A stretch of 64,000 nt of DNA from Erpobdella octoculata (taxonomy: Eukaryota > Annelida > Clitellata > Hirudinida > Erpobdellidae), in the NCBI GenBank assembly GCA_963978895.1, contig OZ022242.1, forward strand, positions 29,139,806-29,203,805, written 5' to 3'. Under the pieces are notes generated by a model, which made no database searches, was not told the origin of the DNA, and saw only the letters and a list, made by a program, of their open reading frames with translations. This document shows positions 48,201-60,279 of the stretch, piece by piece. How positions within the stretch are numbered: the first letter of the stretch is position 1; every line of letters begins with the position of its first letter. Made by a program: the position numbers and the translations under genes.

Positions 48201-49573
48201 TGTATCATCTATAATGTCAAAATCACAACATACTTTTTTTAATCAAAGTAATAGAATTAAATTATATTAATCAATTTTACAAATAAACAAACTAATTTTT
48301 ACTTCTGCATTCAGAAGTGCATTCACAACATCTTCTTTTCTGCAATGAGTTAGAACTTTACCCTGCAACATCTTTTCAATGTCATTAAGCATTTTTGCCT
48401 TTGCTTTTGAGTGACAAATGCCATTTACAAGAACAGCATGATCAAGTTTTAATGGCACCGATTGACGAGTATCATTATTGGTTGTTGACTCAAGAATGGA
48501 TTCACTGTGAACTCCCTTGAGACTCAACAGATATTTAAATGAAGAAATAAAATTTATGTGGTACTTTTGGAAGAGAAAAGGAGAAAAAGAATTTGGTCTC
48601 AGAATTGAAAAAGGAATGTTAAACAGTTCACTTTCAATCACAAATGTGATGCCCTAATAGAACACATAAAAAAATTAGGTTGACAAGCTTAATTTTTACT
48701 CTCATATAAGTAAAAAATATAAATTACCTTGGTATGATTTGAATTCAATATTTCATCAAATGGACCAATAAATAAATTAAACATAAAAGACATAAGAAGC
48801 TGACTCTCAGATATTATTTTTGAAAAATTTGATTTTTGCATATTTTTTAAAATACTTCCAACTTCACGATTTTTATGCAAAGTTTCAGTAAATGATGAAC
48901 TAAAAGTTAAACAGTCCTGAGAATTGCTGAAATATAAGAAATAAAAAATAATTACGTTAGACAAATATTATTGTACTTAATTATTATAAAATAAGTAAAG
49001 AGTAATGCCAGTGCGAATCATTGTATACATTGATTCACACTGGTATATATCGAAGATTTTTGGAGCTGGCAATTTAAATAAAATGGCCTTGAAAATTAAA
49101 CTCTATGTTTTGTTAAACATTTTCGTTGTTTTTACATTGTTTTGTAAAGAAAAGACATGTTTCCCCAAATTTTTCTTAAAATGTAGTATAGCAAATGATA
49201 TGGATGGAACTGAAGATGACTTACTATTCCAAGATGACGACGAATCAGTAACTGTAAGCGACAGTGAAAATGATGTCGAATACACAGCAGAAATAAAAAT
49301 TAAGCATGAACAATATGACTTACTGCATGGTGATTCTGATGACGAGGCTCCAGATTTATTTAATTATTTTTTGTAATTTTATTATATTTTTTTACCTCAA
49401 CTTATACTCAAGCCGTCGATTTTGGACGCTATTTTACCTAAAAAAAAGTACACTTTGATTTATACTCCAATCGACTTATACCCGAATATATACGATAATT
49501 AGCGCCAAGTGTGAAGTTATTTTCAACAGAGTATGCTTGAAAGAAAAACTTGTGCCGCTATATGTAAAAATTT

Positions 49574-49672
<99 letters not shown>

Positions 49673-49842
49673 ACATAACGAGGTGTTAAATTTTCTTGAA
49701 TACCCGTGCTGTTAAATACTACACGCCATTTAAGGTTTAAGTTTTTTAATAAAAGCGGTATTTGGAAAAACTCTGTAAACAAGTTTTAAACCTTAAATGG
49801 CAAGTAGTATTTAACAGCGTGTGTATTCAGGAATATAAATAA

Positions 49843-49874
<32 letters not shown>

Positions 49875-52800
49875 ATAGATATGATTTATTTATAAACCAG
49901 CCTAATAGGCTCCAATGATGGTTGATCTCTGTTCCACACTTTGAAAGCCGATCTGGAGGGTGTAAAATCAAGAAGAGATAAATTTGATCTTGATGATAGA
50001 CTCTGAAGGTCATTTTCTAATTTTGTTGTAAATGTGGTTATGTCTGTTTCATAGTATTTCACAAGACCTGAAAAAAAAACAAAATTTTTCATGAGAAGGT
50101 CTCTATGAGGAGAAGGTTTCCAGCTATAAAAAAAATTGATTTATTATTTTATGTTTTATCATCAAAACAAGAAAAAACCTAAAAACCTGCTAGTAAATTG
50201 ATATTTTATGGAATCACTTCTAAATGTTTACATTATTTCATAACATATTTCAAAATTTTTTACATAATGCATTTAAACATTAACCCGCCCAAACTGAAGA
50301 AAATCAATTAGTGATGATTGCAGCAACACTAAACAGAGTAGCACAAATTTTTAACATTCATACATACATACAGACATAAAAACAGCAGAAATTATATATG
50401 CTGATTACAACCTTGACCAGGCAACAACAGCCAAGAGTGAAGAAAATGTAAACCAAGAGAGAAGCATAAAACAGCAGACGATTGAGCATTTACAGCTTCC
50501 TCCAGCATGAGAAATGAAGAAACATGTTTTATATTATTAAAATGAGGTACATCAGGACTTAGTGACAAGAAGTCATCATCATTGAGCAACATAAGTGAAG
50601 ACATTTTGTCAGAATTGCACGAGAGAGTTAATAAAGGAGATAACAATGATGTTATCATCTTGCAGTTTTTAGAATTTTGAGTTTCATAAAATTCACAGCA
50701 GGTTTTCATTTGTCGTACATTTTCAGAGTACATCAAGGCTTCTTTATATTGTTTCATATCAATTAAAACTTTCTATTGAAACAATTAAAATTGATTATTA
50801 TTTATAACAAAAAAAGTAATTTTAAATCATCCTATGCAGTATATCTCACTAAGCAACAAAACTCACAAGAAGTAAATTTAAAGCAGCAAAAGGATTCAAA
50901 TCTTCAATAAAACTTAATTTTTCCTTCAAAATATTCGGTCGATCCTTTATGATGTGGACTGCTCTCAAAAGTTCTTTCTTAGCAAAATTATACTTCTTTT
51001 GTTTCCAGTAAACGAATCCAAGGCACTGCCTAAATTTTCTTTCGTCTTCCAAAGGAGGGGATTTTTCCAAGTTCAATAATTCCAAACCCTCTTCAAAGTA
51101 CTCCATGCTCTTTTGGCTCATGTCAAGCTCGTAATATAACAAAGCTAAGATAAAAAGCAAATTTTAACATTAGATTAATTATGATTGAAACAATGAAAAT
51201 GTTTTTATTTATTGTAATCATACAAGTTAGGTCTACGAAAAAATATTACCTATTAGTAAAATGGCTTTTAATTTTTGAGAAACAGATCCAGATTTCATGG
51301 AGATATTTAAACATTTGTTCATATGCATCAAAGCTTTTTCCAAATCTCCCAGGTGCTGCAAACTTGTTGCCAAACAGTAGTGAGCTTTAACTATAAATTA
51401 TTTAAAAAGAAACTTCTTAGAAAACAGAAATTTTAATTATAAATATAAAAAATGGAAAAAATCCAGACATATGTAATTAGAACAGTAATTCAATTTCTGT
51501 TGACACAACTGCAACAATTTGTCATAAGATTCCTGAGCTTCTTGAAATTTTTTCAATTCCATTAAAACCTGTCCAAGTGAATCTCTGGTCCTTATTTCTT
51601 GATTATGATCAATCACATCTATGTCATAATCAAGCCTTCTTATAAGAAAACTTGAAGCCAGATTATAACAACGAATTTTTTTACATATTAAACCTAAATG
51701 AAGACTGAAATATGCCAAAGTGTCCAAGCACTTGTATTTTATTGCAAATAGGAAACCTTTTCTACAATAAAGAATAGTTTCATGCAAATTGCCACACTCA
51801 TCATGAGCTTCTGCAAGAAGACGACATGCTTTCATTTCATGATGTGCAAGTCCAGTACTATGCTCGAAATACTTCTCATAATAATTTATTGATTCGTGGA
51901 AGTTTCTCAAAAGTGCACAGCATATCCCGGCATCTAGATTTGCCTGCCTCTTAAAATGGTTAACAAAAGAAACAGGCAGCCGGTCAATTAATAAAATCTC
52001 TTTTTTCAAATGATTGAGGGATAAATCATAATTTTTCTGTTTCAGACAACAAGCAGCCAAACAACCCAACAACTCAGCTTCTTCAGTTAGACTTTTATCA
52101 TGAAAATCCAGCATTTTAGACTGTCTCAGACCTTCAGTAAATGTTAACTGAGCTTCTTTATAACATTTTGTGGCAATTTGCAAATGCCCAATAAACAGCA
52201 AAGTCCTAAACAAAATTGTAATTTATGAAAAATAAACTCTTTTGAAAAAATAACAAAATTATTTGATAAAAAATTTGATTAAATTTCTGGTTAACCTCAC
52301 TTCTCCTTTAGCATTTTGCAGATCTCTATTCAACTTCAATTCTTTATTTACAAAATCAAGAGAATTTTTATAGTCTTCCATTTTATAATAAACAACACCT
52401 AAATTATTACATGCAAGTGCCTCAAGTTTCTTTTCTTTATATTTCTTTGCAATCTGCAACTGTAGTTCAAAATATTTTTTTGCTTCCTTCAGATCATTTG
52501 TTTTTAATCCAATATCACCGAGATTCCCCAGTGCACAAAACATTATGGTTTTGTTTTGCGAAAGTAAGCCTGATAAATCAAGAAAATTTTGTTGTAGCAA
52601 AGTTGCTTTTTCAAGTTCGTTGAAAGCAGCATACGACAGACCCAGGTTGCAAAAAATGTGACAAAGATGAAGCTTATCAGATTCAGAACATTTGATAATG
52701 TTTTGCTTAATAGCAGCTATCATGTCCTCATTTGTTGAAGAAGCTGCTATTTTCATTAAACCTTTAAAAGATTCGAGATCCAGAAGATAATAATCAATTG

Positions 52801-54013
52801 CTTCTTTGAATCTTTCCATGTGAAAATTAGTGTAACCAATACCGTGCAATGAAAGAAGCTTCCCTTGCAAACTACCTACTTGCTGAGATAGTGTAAGGTG
52901 TTGTTGATAAAATGGCAAAGCTTTAGCATAATCCTTTAAAACACATTGATAATTGGCTAATTTTAAAAGAGCTTGCATTTCTTTTGAGACGTCTTTAAGG
53001 TTTCTAACAATCTTCAAATGTTGTTCATAGCAAGTGAGTGCCTCCTTTCTCATTCCCTGACCCTCATAAGCAAATGCCAAATTACTGAGAGTCGAACATT
53101 CTGAACGAAGGTCTTTTATTTTTCTAAAAATTTTCAGCTCTTTCTTGTGAGCCTGAAATTTAAGAAATTATAAAATAAGATTATTTGATAAAATTAAGCT
53201 AGAAAAAAACAGCAAACGTATACTTCAACTGATGACTGATAATTCCCCATAGAACTAAGAGCTATGCCTATATTTGCATGTGCTCGAGCTTGGGAAGGTA
53301 AATCGCCAAGAGAAGTTGAGATATTTAAATGTTTTTCATGAAGTTTAAAAGCAGCCTCGAATTCACCACAAAGTTGGTAGATCACTCCCAAATTTGAACA
53401 AGCTTTTCCTTCTCCTGATTTGTCATGACAATTCAGAGAAATGTCAAGTTGCTTCTCGTGACAAACTTTAGCTTGCGAGTAGTTTCCCTCACATCGGTAA
53501 GCGTGCCCGAGCCCTGCATATGCTCGAAATTTGAAAAGTTCATCTCCTAACTTAATCGAGATAGCTTTAACTTTTTCATGACATTCTATAGATTTTTTGA
53601 AATTTCCAGCAAAATGGTAGCAGCTGCCTAAATTGCTATAAGCTCTTGCTTCTTCTGCCTGTATACAAAAATCAAGTAGCAAATATTGATTTAAAGGTGC
53701 ATTTGGCATAGTGGCAAAAATATGCAGTTAAAATTTTACTGGTTTCACCAATGCCTACACGTCTAGTTCTGCTTTAGTTGTCAATGTAAAATGAACAAGC
53801 TAAAGTTAAACAAGTATAGGAAAAAACGAGTTTTTCAACACAAACTTTGATTTCAAATACACTCGATTTAGAAATACAAAAGATGTTCAAATTGTTTTTT
53901 TTTAATTGTATCATGTATTGTCATCCAATATAAAGCTATGCTGAAAGTTTCAGCTTCCTAGCTAGTCAAAAAGCTGGTTAAATTTCCCTTGCAAGATTTG
54001 TGTACAGAGAAAG

Positions 54014-54104
<91 letters not shown>

Positions 54105-57100
54105 GATATTGTAACCTAAATAAAATCTGTAAAAAACGAAGTTTTTTTAAAACACTTTTATTTTTTTTAAATTATGAAAATCGATTTCTAAATGCAATAA
54201 TGGTTTTACCATTGTTTATAGTAATACTTTAATCAACATTTTAATAAGTTTTTGTCATAGAAGGCTTTACCACTTAAGGACCGGGAGCCCACTTAAGTGC
54301 GGGAACCACTTTAGTGCCGGGAAACCCACTGAAAAGTCCGGGAAAGGCCACTTAAGTCAGGAGGGGCCCACTTAGGTGCCGGGAGCCCACTTAAGTGCAG
54401 AGGCTCACGTAAGACCGGAGCCCACTTCAGTCCCGGGGCCCCATGAGTGCGTTGGGCTCACTTCAGTGCCAGGCCCTTTTAAGTGCGTGGTACCCACTTC
54501 AATGCCGAGTGCCCCTTAAGTACGTGGGGCCCACTGAAAAGTCTGGAAAGGGCTAATAAAAATCAGGAGGGGCCCACTAACTTAGGTTCCGGGGGCCCAC
54601 TTAAGCGCAGGAGACAACTTAAGGGCGGGGCCCACTTAAGTGCGTTGGGCCCACTTTACTGAGTGGGGCCCAACTTTAGTGCCGGGGCCCCCTAAGTACG
54701 TGGGGCCCACTTTAGTGCGGGAGCCCACTGAAAAGTCCGGGAATGGCTACTTAAAAATCAGGAGGGCCCACTTTAGGGCCGGGAGCCCACTGAAAAGTTC
54801 GGGAATGGCCACTTAAAAATCAGGAGGAGCCCACTAACGTAAGTGCATGGGGCCCACTTAACTGCGTGGGGCCCATTTTAGAGATGAGGCCCACTTAACT
54901 GCGTGGGGCCCACTTTAGTGCCGGGGGCCCACTTTAGTGCCGGGGGCCCACTGAAAACTCAGGGGGGGGCGATCGCCCCCCCTGCCCCCCTCAATTGACG
55001 TCCCTGTCTCAACCATTGGTATTTCTAGGAGGATTTTTGCTTCTGATACCTCATCCTACAAGCCAGTTAAATTTGACACAGATAATTTCAACTCTTCGAT
55101 GTTTGCAGAGAGCAAAGTATTTGTCTGGACAACCTAGAATCTAGAACGATGAAGCTACATCTTCAAAAGATTTTGATCTAGTTCGAACCTCCGTACCGAA
55201 TCAGTTGACACATTCAGGAATATCCTTTTGATTTTCATCTGTCATCTTTTCACCGGTCATTCGTTTCTACGATGAATTCTTTTTTCTATTGCAATGTCGT
55301 ATATTCCTTTGATTTTTTTGCAACAAGACCTATTGTATCTTCTACAATATTATCCCATTTTTTCTTGAATATAAAAACAAAGTCTAGTAAACGAAGTTTT
55401 ATAGCTAACTAATTAATACTGAAGATTTTACTTTGCAATGCAATCTGAGCGCAATGTATTTTCTTTAGTATACATCATTCCAAAAGGAGAGGTAACAAAG
55501 AAAAGATAAATTACATAGGTACAGCAGGTATAAGGTTTTGCGCAGCACCTCTGGTGTCTACATTTTTTTGTTAATCAAAAAATTCCAAAATTGCTACCAC
55601 AGCCTCATCAAAATTTTCTTTTAGTGTTTTTATTGCAACATAATGAGCACTCCAATGCATTGTTGAAAGTCTTTTAACAGATGGTTGATGTAGCGCTGGT
55701 GTCTGGTGTCACAAATTTAAATAGCAAGATAGATCATTCCATAGGAAGCCGCACATATGTATAAAAAGATATGTATATAGATTTTTTTTTAATTTTTAGC
55801 TGTTATTTTATTTCATGGAGTTTGTGTAAAGTTTTTTTAATTGCAGCCGGGTGTCACCCCCAAACGGGTGACACCCGGGGCAGGCCAACCCCGCCGCCAC
55901 GCCCTAGCTACACCACTGTCTGCTGCATACGGCGCTATATAAATTGTCGTTGTTAATAACAATAATATACAATTGTACCAGTTTTTTAAAGTTATTTGTG
56001 AGAGCAAAATAATTACATGGAGATATTTTTATGGCCACCTTAATGAGTCTTACATCCCGATCGGATCACAAAAGTTCATCTGTACAAGATTTACAGCACC
56101 TTGAATAACTATTTTATAAAATATATTTTAGAAACATAAAAATCTTGACATTTTCCTTCATAAAATTTGCCTAATATTTTTTCCACATATAGCGAGTGTT
56201 TCACTCAATTTTGTTTAAGATTATTTGTTGATACTACAAAACAACAAAAAGAAAACATCATATATCGACTAAAAATAACGTAAAACCAAACATTACTCTT
56301 TACTCGTGTTGTTATAGTCAAGTTGAACCCTATTTTAGTAGTTTTAACCAACAAACCTTTTGTTTTAGCTCTTTGGATATTTTTAAGTGTTCTTTATGAC
56401 AGGTAATAGCTTGAGTAAAATTGCTTTCCATCAAATGAATGACTCCAACATTGCTTATTTCTTTTGCCATCGAAAGCTTGTCATTCAACTTCTGAAAGAG
56501 CACAACACATCTCTGATGGCAAGAGAGTGCTGTTGTATAGTCACCTGTGGCACAGCTTACATGTCCTAAATGGCTAAGGACCTTAATGAATGAAAATAAT
56601 TTCTATAACAGTTGTTAAAAAATGTTGAATCTAATACAAATCCACAGTTTCTCAAAATGAAACTCAACCAAATAATTAATCGACCAAATTTGTATAATGC
56701 TGAATGGTCAGATTCCAGCCAAAATTGACCAGCACAGCACACAAGTATTGTTATTTAAATTATGTTATTTGAAAATAATTAAACCTCAGAAATTTTGCTG
56801 ATGCTTTTCAGCTTAAAAGCCATGTGCAACTGCAACCTTCTGAATGCAATGGACTTGTGATATTCTCCTTCACAATAACATACTGATCCCAAATTCCCAT
56901 AACTTCTAAACATGTTTTGCCAATCATCTGCACAACAAAATAATCAATCAAATTGACAAAATTGGTATTAGTCATTGGATATGGGAAAGATCTGACATTA
57001 CAAACAGAAGCAAATATTTTCAAAACTGGAAAACACTCTGTCCTTATTATCGCCTGCTGTGAGACTAGTACTTATCTCAAAGAAGAGAAACCTGGATAGC

Positions 57101-57981
57101 TGCCACCTCAACAAAATAGCCCATGACAAAACATCCCCATCAAAATAACTTACCACGAGCAGACAAGACAAAATAATTCTAAAAAATGCTTAAGGGTGCC
57201 TTAACAAGAGGTCATCGTAGAAAATGAGTACAAGTTGCTGAAAAACTCAACTTAGAATGCTATAAAAAATACTGCAAAGCTTAAAACATGAAAAATTATA
57301 CCAAAATTACATTTTATTTTTTATTGGAAAGTTATCAACAAATCTCTATTTTTGTTTCAAATAACTAGTAATGCCATCACAATAAATTACTTACAGCTAC
57401 TGTTCAGTTTGATTTTTTCAAACAAGCCTAACAAAAAGACACACATACAAAAACTCATAAAAACATCTTTGAAATTATTGATCAGCTTTTAAAACCTACT
57501 TGTCTGCTTAGCCAATAAGAGATCTTGTTGCATGTATACCACAGCAAGATTGGTGTCATTACATGACCAGTATGCATAGGCAAGAGAAGAAACTACAGAA
57601 GATTTCCAATTTAGATTTTTTGTGTCAATTCGAAGAGCTGACTCCAAACATCTGGCTGCTTCTTTTGGTTGATTAATATGTAAATGTTTTTGTCCAATCA
57701 TTGAACACAATAAAAAGGCATCCTCATCTCCATTGGCTTTGGAAATTAACTCAAGGCACAGAATAAATTCATCTAAAATATTTTTTTATTGCCATAATTA
57801 ATACAACATTCAGTAATCAATGATTAAACAGTCATGGGTTCAAGGATATATTAATACTTCATTTACCTTTAATGGCAGAGTTTAATGCAGCATTTTTTAC
57901 ATCATCAATTAATCTTTCATTGGTTGGGTCGTTTGACAATGCTTCACAACAAGTTAACAAATCATTTTTGCCTTTTTGCAT
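42671..57981 (-). CDS. TPR-CHAT protein, TTC28-like, about 20 exons
   Basis: Exons in transcript order: 57867-57981, 57500-57772, 56785-56927, 56357-56581, 53224-53658, 52296-53152, about 51469-52205, 51250-51390, 50867-51144, 50412-50772, about 49886-50067, 48728-48926, 48303-48653, 47669-48208, 45031-45265, 44608-44684, 44434-44533, 43195-43340, 43013-43076, 42671-42933. Phases agree at every junction I could test except exon 11/12, where a small exon or other donor may be missed. The product is about 1900 aa: a long TPR array (protein-binding helices), then a CHAT caspase-like fold and a conserved C-terminal tail, as in TTC28 (implicated in midbody/mitosis). No signal peptide or membrane segment is seen. 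The start MQKGKNDLL is the only ATG before a TPR-compatible frame, but an upstream exon is possible. Confidence 0.88.
43780..44040 (+). repeat. Intronic repeat, copy 1 (with (GT)n)
   Basis: The segment TTTATTTAGGTTACAATCTC, a GT tract, CCAGCTTTTTGACTAGCTAG and GTTGAAAAACTCG lies in the intron between exons 17 and 18. It has an inverted copy in the intron between exons 4 and 5. Confidence 0.85.
45549..47107. mobile_element. Non-autonomous hAT-like element in intron 14
   Basis: The left end TAGGGATAACAAATCCCGG (45549) and the right end, read on the other strand as TAGAGATTACATTCCCGG (to 47107), are imperfect inverted repeats. The flanks are CTTAACAT and TTTACCAT, an 8-bp duplication with two mismatches. 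CCCGG/CCGGGA subterminal words recur near both ends. No transposase is visible. Confidence 0.65.
46927..47088. mobile_element. Small hAT MITE (162 bp) inside the larger hAT-like element
   Basis: The left end CAAGGGCGCCC and the complementary right end of CAGGGGCGCCC (47088) are flanked by CCCGGGA at 46920-46926 and 47089-47095. It is GC-rich, unlike its surroundings. Confidence 0.7.
47669..48926 (-). CDS. TTC28-like gene, exons 12-14 (CHAT domain)
   Basis: Exon 12 has [20 protein letters not shown], exon 13 [17 protein letters not shown] and [20 protein letters not shown], exon 14 [57 protein letters not shown] and [11 protein letters not shown]. This is the CHAT core order. In catalytic CHAT proteins the first block carries HLATHG-like His and the second an LSAC-type Cys. 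Here the positions read HLSCN and LDVISN, so the His-Cys dyad appears absent. Confidence 0.88.
49160..49495 (+). pseudogene. C-terminal fragment of a pogo/Tigger-like transposase with its terminus
   Basis: The peptide [17 protein letters not shown] followed by an acidic tail resembles the last part of pogo-family DDE transposases, which typically end with a GTEDD-type word. After the stop at 49374-49376, CGACTTATACCCGAATATAT (about 49468-49488) looks like the terminal inverted repeat. The catalytic core is missing. It sits between exons 11 and 12 of the minus-strand gene, in the opposite orientation. Confidence 0.5.
49580..49668. repeat. (TA)n microsatellite
   Basis: An uninterrupted TA tract of about 90 bp in an intron of the TTC28-like gene. 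Confidence 0.95.
49697..49836. repeat. Fold-back, arms of about 45 bp
   Basis: GAATACCCGTGCTGTTAAAT continuing to CGCCATTTAAGGTTTAAG is followed after about 25 bp by its complement (AACCTTAAATGGC to AACAGCGTGTGTATTC). Confidence 0.85.
49886..51390 (-). CDS. TTC28-like gene, exons 8-11 (last TPRs and linker)
   Basis: Exon 8: [20 protein letters not shown]. Exon 9: [20 protein letters not shown] and [20 protein letters not shown]. Exon 10: [20 protein letters not shown], then a Ser/Leu-rich linker. Exon 11: [20 protein letters not shown] and [18 protein letters not shown], the run-in to the CHAT domain. Exon 11's donor does not match the phase of exon 12; a GTGTGG site after FKV would fit but is a poor donor. 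Confidence 0.8.
51469..52205 (-). CDS. TTC28-like gene, exon 7 (TPR array)
   Basis: The exon has [80 protein letters not shown] and [20 protein letters not shown]. The donor is uncertain: GTCTGG (exon end 51469) and GTTCTA (exon end 51484) both give the phase that fits exon 8. Confidence 0.87.
52296..53152 (-). CDS. TTC28-like gene, exon 6 (TPR array)
   Basis: The largest exon (857 bp) carries repeats such as [100 protein letters not shown] and [20 protein letters not shown], each followed by a second helix. Confidence 0.92.
53224..53658 (-). CDS. TTC28-like gene, exon 5 (TPR array)
   Basis: This 145-codon exon has three to four TPRs: [60 protein letters not shown] and [19 protein letters not shown]. 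It is preceded by a 2.6-kb intron full of repeats. The frame joins exactly to exons 4 and 6. Confidence 0.92.
53829..54130 (-). repeat. Intronic repeat, copy 2 (with (CA)n), inverted relative to copy 1
   Basis: CGAGTTTTTCAACACAAACT through CTAGCTAGTCAAAAAGCTGG, a CA tract (54014-54092) and ATTGTAACCTAAATAAAA is the reverse complement of 43780-44040. Confidence 0.88.
54014..54107. repeat. (CA)n microsatellite
   Basis: A CA tract nearly uninterrupted to 54092, then a few AC variants. Confidence 0.95.
54270..55006 (-). mobile_element. hAT-type end with GC-rich palindromic subterminal array
   Basis: The minus strand starts CAGGGACGTCAATTGAGGGG at 55006, the same word as at 59298. Inward lie about 700 bp of degenerate units built on GGGCCCACTTAAGTGC, including the perfect palindrome CACTTAAGTG. 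The opposite terminus was not found. It lies in intron 4 of the TTC28-like gene. Confidence 0.55.
55007..55850. other. Intron 4 DNA without recognised features
   Basis: AT-rich intronic sequence of the TTC28-like gene. I see no coding or clear repeat. Confidence 0.5.
55853..55918 (-). mobile_element. hAT-type terminus
   Basis: On the minus strand CAGTGGTGTAGCTAGGGCGT at 55918 matches the widespread CAGTGGNGTAGCTAGGG hAT end. It is followed by a hairpin whose stem is CGGGTGTCACCC (55858-55880). The partner end was not seen. Confidence 0.6.
56357..57981 (-). CDS. TTC28-like gene, exons 1-4 (first TPRs)
   Basis: Exon 1 encodes [20 protein letters not shown] onward. Exon 2 has [20 protein letters not shown], a TPR helix pair. 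Exon 3 has [20 protein letters not shown]. Exon 4 has [20 protein letters not shown] and ends KISKELKQK. The repeated LG..Y...G.Y..A pattern marks the TPRs. All three introns use GT-AG and keep the frame. Confidence 0.85.
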
Positions 57982-58610
57982 TGTACTTGAATTTTGTGCT
58001 TATTAATTCGAAAATTAATGAACATAAAATTTTTTTTTAGAAATAGAGTAACTTGTTGTTACTCATCATAATAGTAAAAATGGTTATGAAATTTACAGAC
58101 TAGTTTCACTAGTTTCAATAGTTTGAATTGAATCCATAATCCATAAAAATCAAAATCCATGAACGTTTCATCTGCCAATATTATCAGGTTAATTTAATTT
58201 TAATTCTATAAATTTAAAGTCATAGAATTCATAAAGTCAAAGTCATATAGTTATTAAAATATATCATGATTTAATTTAATTAAAGCCATGGCTGTTTCTC
58301 CTTAATAATAAAACCAATACGAAAGTCGCCTGCCAATCAAAACAAAACATCCAGGCATGTTTATTAGACATTAGACAGGTGTCTATTAAAAGCGTCAACA
58401 GGCGTCAGATAAAGGTGTGAAAACTTTAGAATCGAAAAATTTGTATGGACACAAAAACCGAAAAACCTTTTAAACTTTACGAATTTTTACTCGAAAAAAA
58501 TCAACTTATTTTTTCAAGATACATTAAAAACAGTCTAATGACTAATCAAAATAAGTTATTGAAGCAACAATTAAGAGTTGAAGTAATTTCGGCCACTAAA
58601 AGAGAGAAGT
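57982..58610. promoter_or_regulatory. Upstream region of the TTC28-like gene (no defined promoter)
   Basis: AT-rich sequence directly upstream of the probable start codon on the minus strand. I cannot identify a TATA box or initiator with any confidence. Confidence 0.25.
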
Positions 58611-58624
58611 TTTTTGGTCCTTAA

Positions 58625-58700
58625 GCAGAGGTTCTTAACTTTTTTCATGCACCCCCTGGGGACAGACTCGATTTGACCGCACCCCGTACTTTTGCATATA
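58625..58700 (+). mobile_element. hAT-type terminus
   Basis: CAGAGGTTCTTAACTTTTTT followed by GCACCCCCTGGGGACAG matches the CAGNGGTTCTNAAC start of hAT/Charlie-like elements. No opposite end was found. Confidence 0.5.
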
Positions 58701-59297
58701 AAAAGTAAGTAAAAATTAAGTGATTTACATTGCATCAGGTTTTTTATTTCGTTTATTTGTTGTTGCTTCCCACCGATTAGGTCAGAAAAATGAGGACCAA
58801 TCTTTGACAAGACTAACTGAGGCTAACTCACATCATCACCGGCCTCCAATCAAATTCTTTGCTTGGTTTCCACATTTACCAAAGCAGAAAAGTCAATCTC
58901 ACACAAGTAGGTTGTAGCCAGTAGCGGATCCAGGGAGAGAGCCCAGGGGGCCCGGCCCCCTTAAAAGTTTAAAAAAAATTAAACATTAATTTTTTACTTA
59001 GCTTATAATTTTATTCTGTTTGTTTGTATCATCGAGGCTTTATCTTTACTAAATTCACCTCTCCACCATCAATAATTCTGATAATTGGCAAATATTTAAG
59101 AATTTCGGGAGCCTTTTTTAAACCAATTCAATACAAAATATAATTCAAATAATATCTCAAAAAACATTTAAAATTTCACTGGCAAGTCCAGCAAAAAAGT
59201 TAAAATGACATCTTCTTTTTTCTAATTAAGTTTAGACGGCTCAACAACAAGTTCTTAAAACAGTAATCATTTGTAATATGAATAAAAGCTGTAAGTT

Positions 59298-59460
59298 CAG
59301 GGACGTCAATTTGGAGGGAGCAAAAAGGGTATTCTCCTTCTGACTTTTCAGTGGGCTCCCGACGTAGTTTTGGGCCTTCAAGAAATAGAAATGAAGCCTC
59401 AAAATTAGCCTAAGAAGCGTAAAGTTGAAGATTCAGAGGTTTGAACGGGTCTTTTTTACA
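59298..59460 (+). repeat. CAGGGACGTC-type repeat, copy 1
   Basis: CAGGGACGTCAATTTGGAGG is the same terminus as at 55006 in the opposite orientation. The downstream GACGTAGTTTTGGGCC to TTCAGAGGTTTGAACGGG part recurs at 60655-60770. Confidence 0.7.
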
Positions 59461-59669
59461 ACATTTTTATTATGTCACAATGTTGTTTGTGTGTTTGTCC
59501 GATGTCTCTGGGCATGTACTTACAGTTATGATTTTTGGATATGTTATAGATTAATGACAATTAATGTTGATAGAATATGAATACCAATTCTGAGAATGGC
59601 ACTCCAGCTAATAAAAAAGTTTTTGAAGACAAATCATAACTAACTACCTCTCGCTCTATTTAGCTTCTG

Positions 59670-59835
<166 letters not shown>

Positions 59836-59975
59836 AGATCCCATGCGCAAGAGAGTGAAAAAAGGAGGAAGAGGAAACAACTCGATGAGCCTGCATGAGC
59901 GAATAATCATGAATATGAATGAACTTGAATGAATGAGTCAGTCGTATGTGAAGATGCGACAGAGCTTACATCAAA

Positions 59976-60111
<136 letters not shown>

Positions 60112-60118
60112 ACGAAAG

Positions 60119-60186
60119 GAGAGGCAGCCCGTGTGTGGTTTGATTAAAGATACAGACTTAATTAAACCACACACGCGCTGCCTCCT
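60119..60186. repeat. Hairpin, 27-bp arms
   Basis: GAGGCAGCCCGTGTGTGGTT (60121) and AACCACACACGCGCTGCCTC (60165) are near-perfect complements around a 10-bp loop. Confidence 0.85.
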
Positions 60187-60279
60187 ATTTCGCTTTGTGA
60201 GGTGAGTGATGCTTTGGTTTGCACGTTGCCTTCACGTGGCACTCCCTGTGATTAACCAGTCATTTGAATACATTTATTC

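Noticed and set aside
49005..49160. The first half of the 123-codon plus-strand frame as a secreted or membrane protein
   Set aside because: The hydrophobic stretch precedes the pogo-like tail without transposase motifs and is probably non-coding sequence read through.
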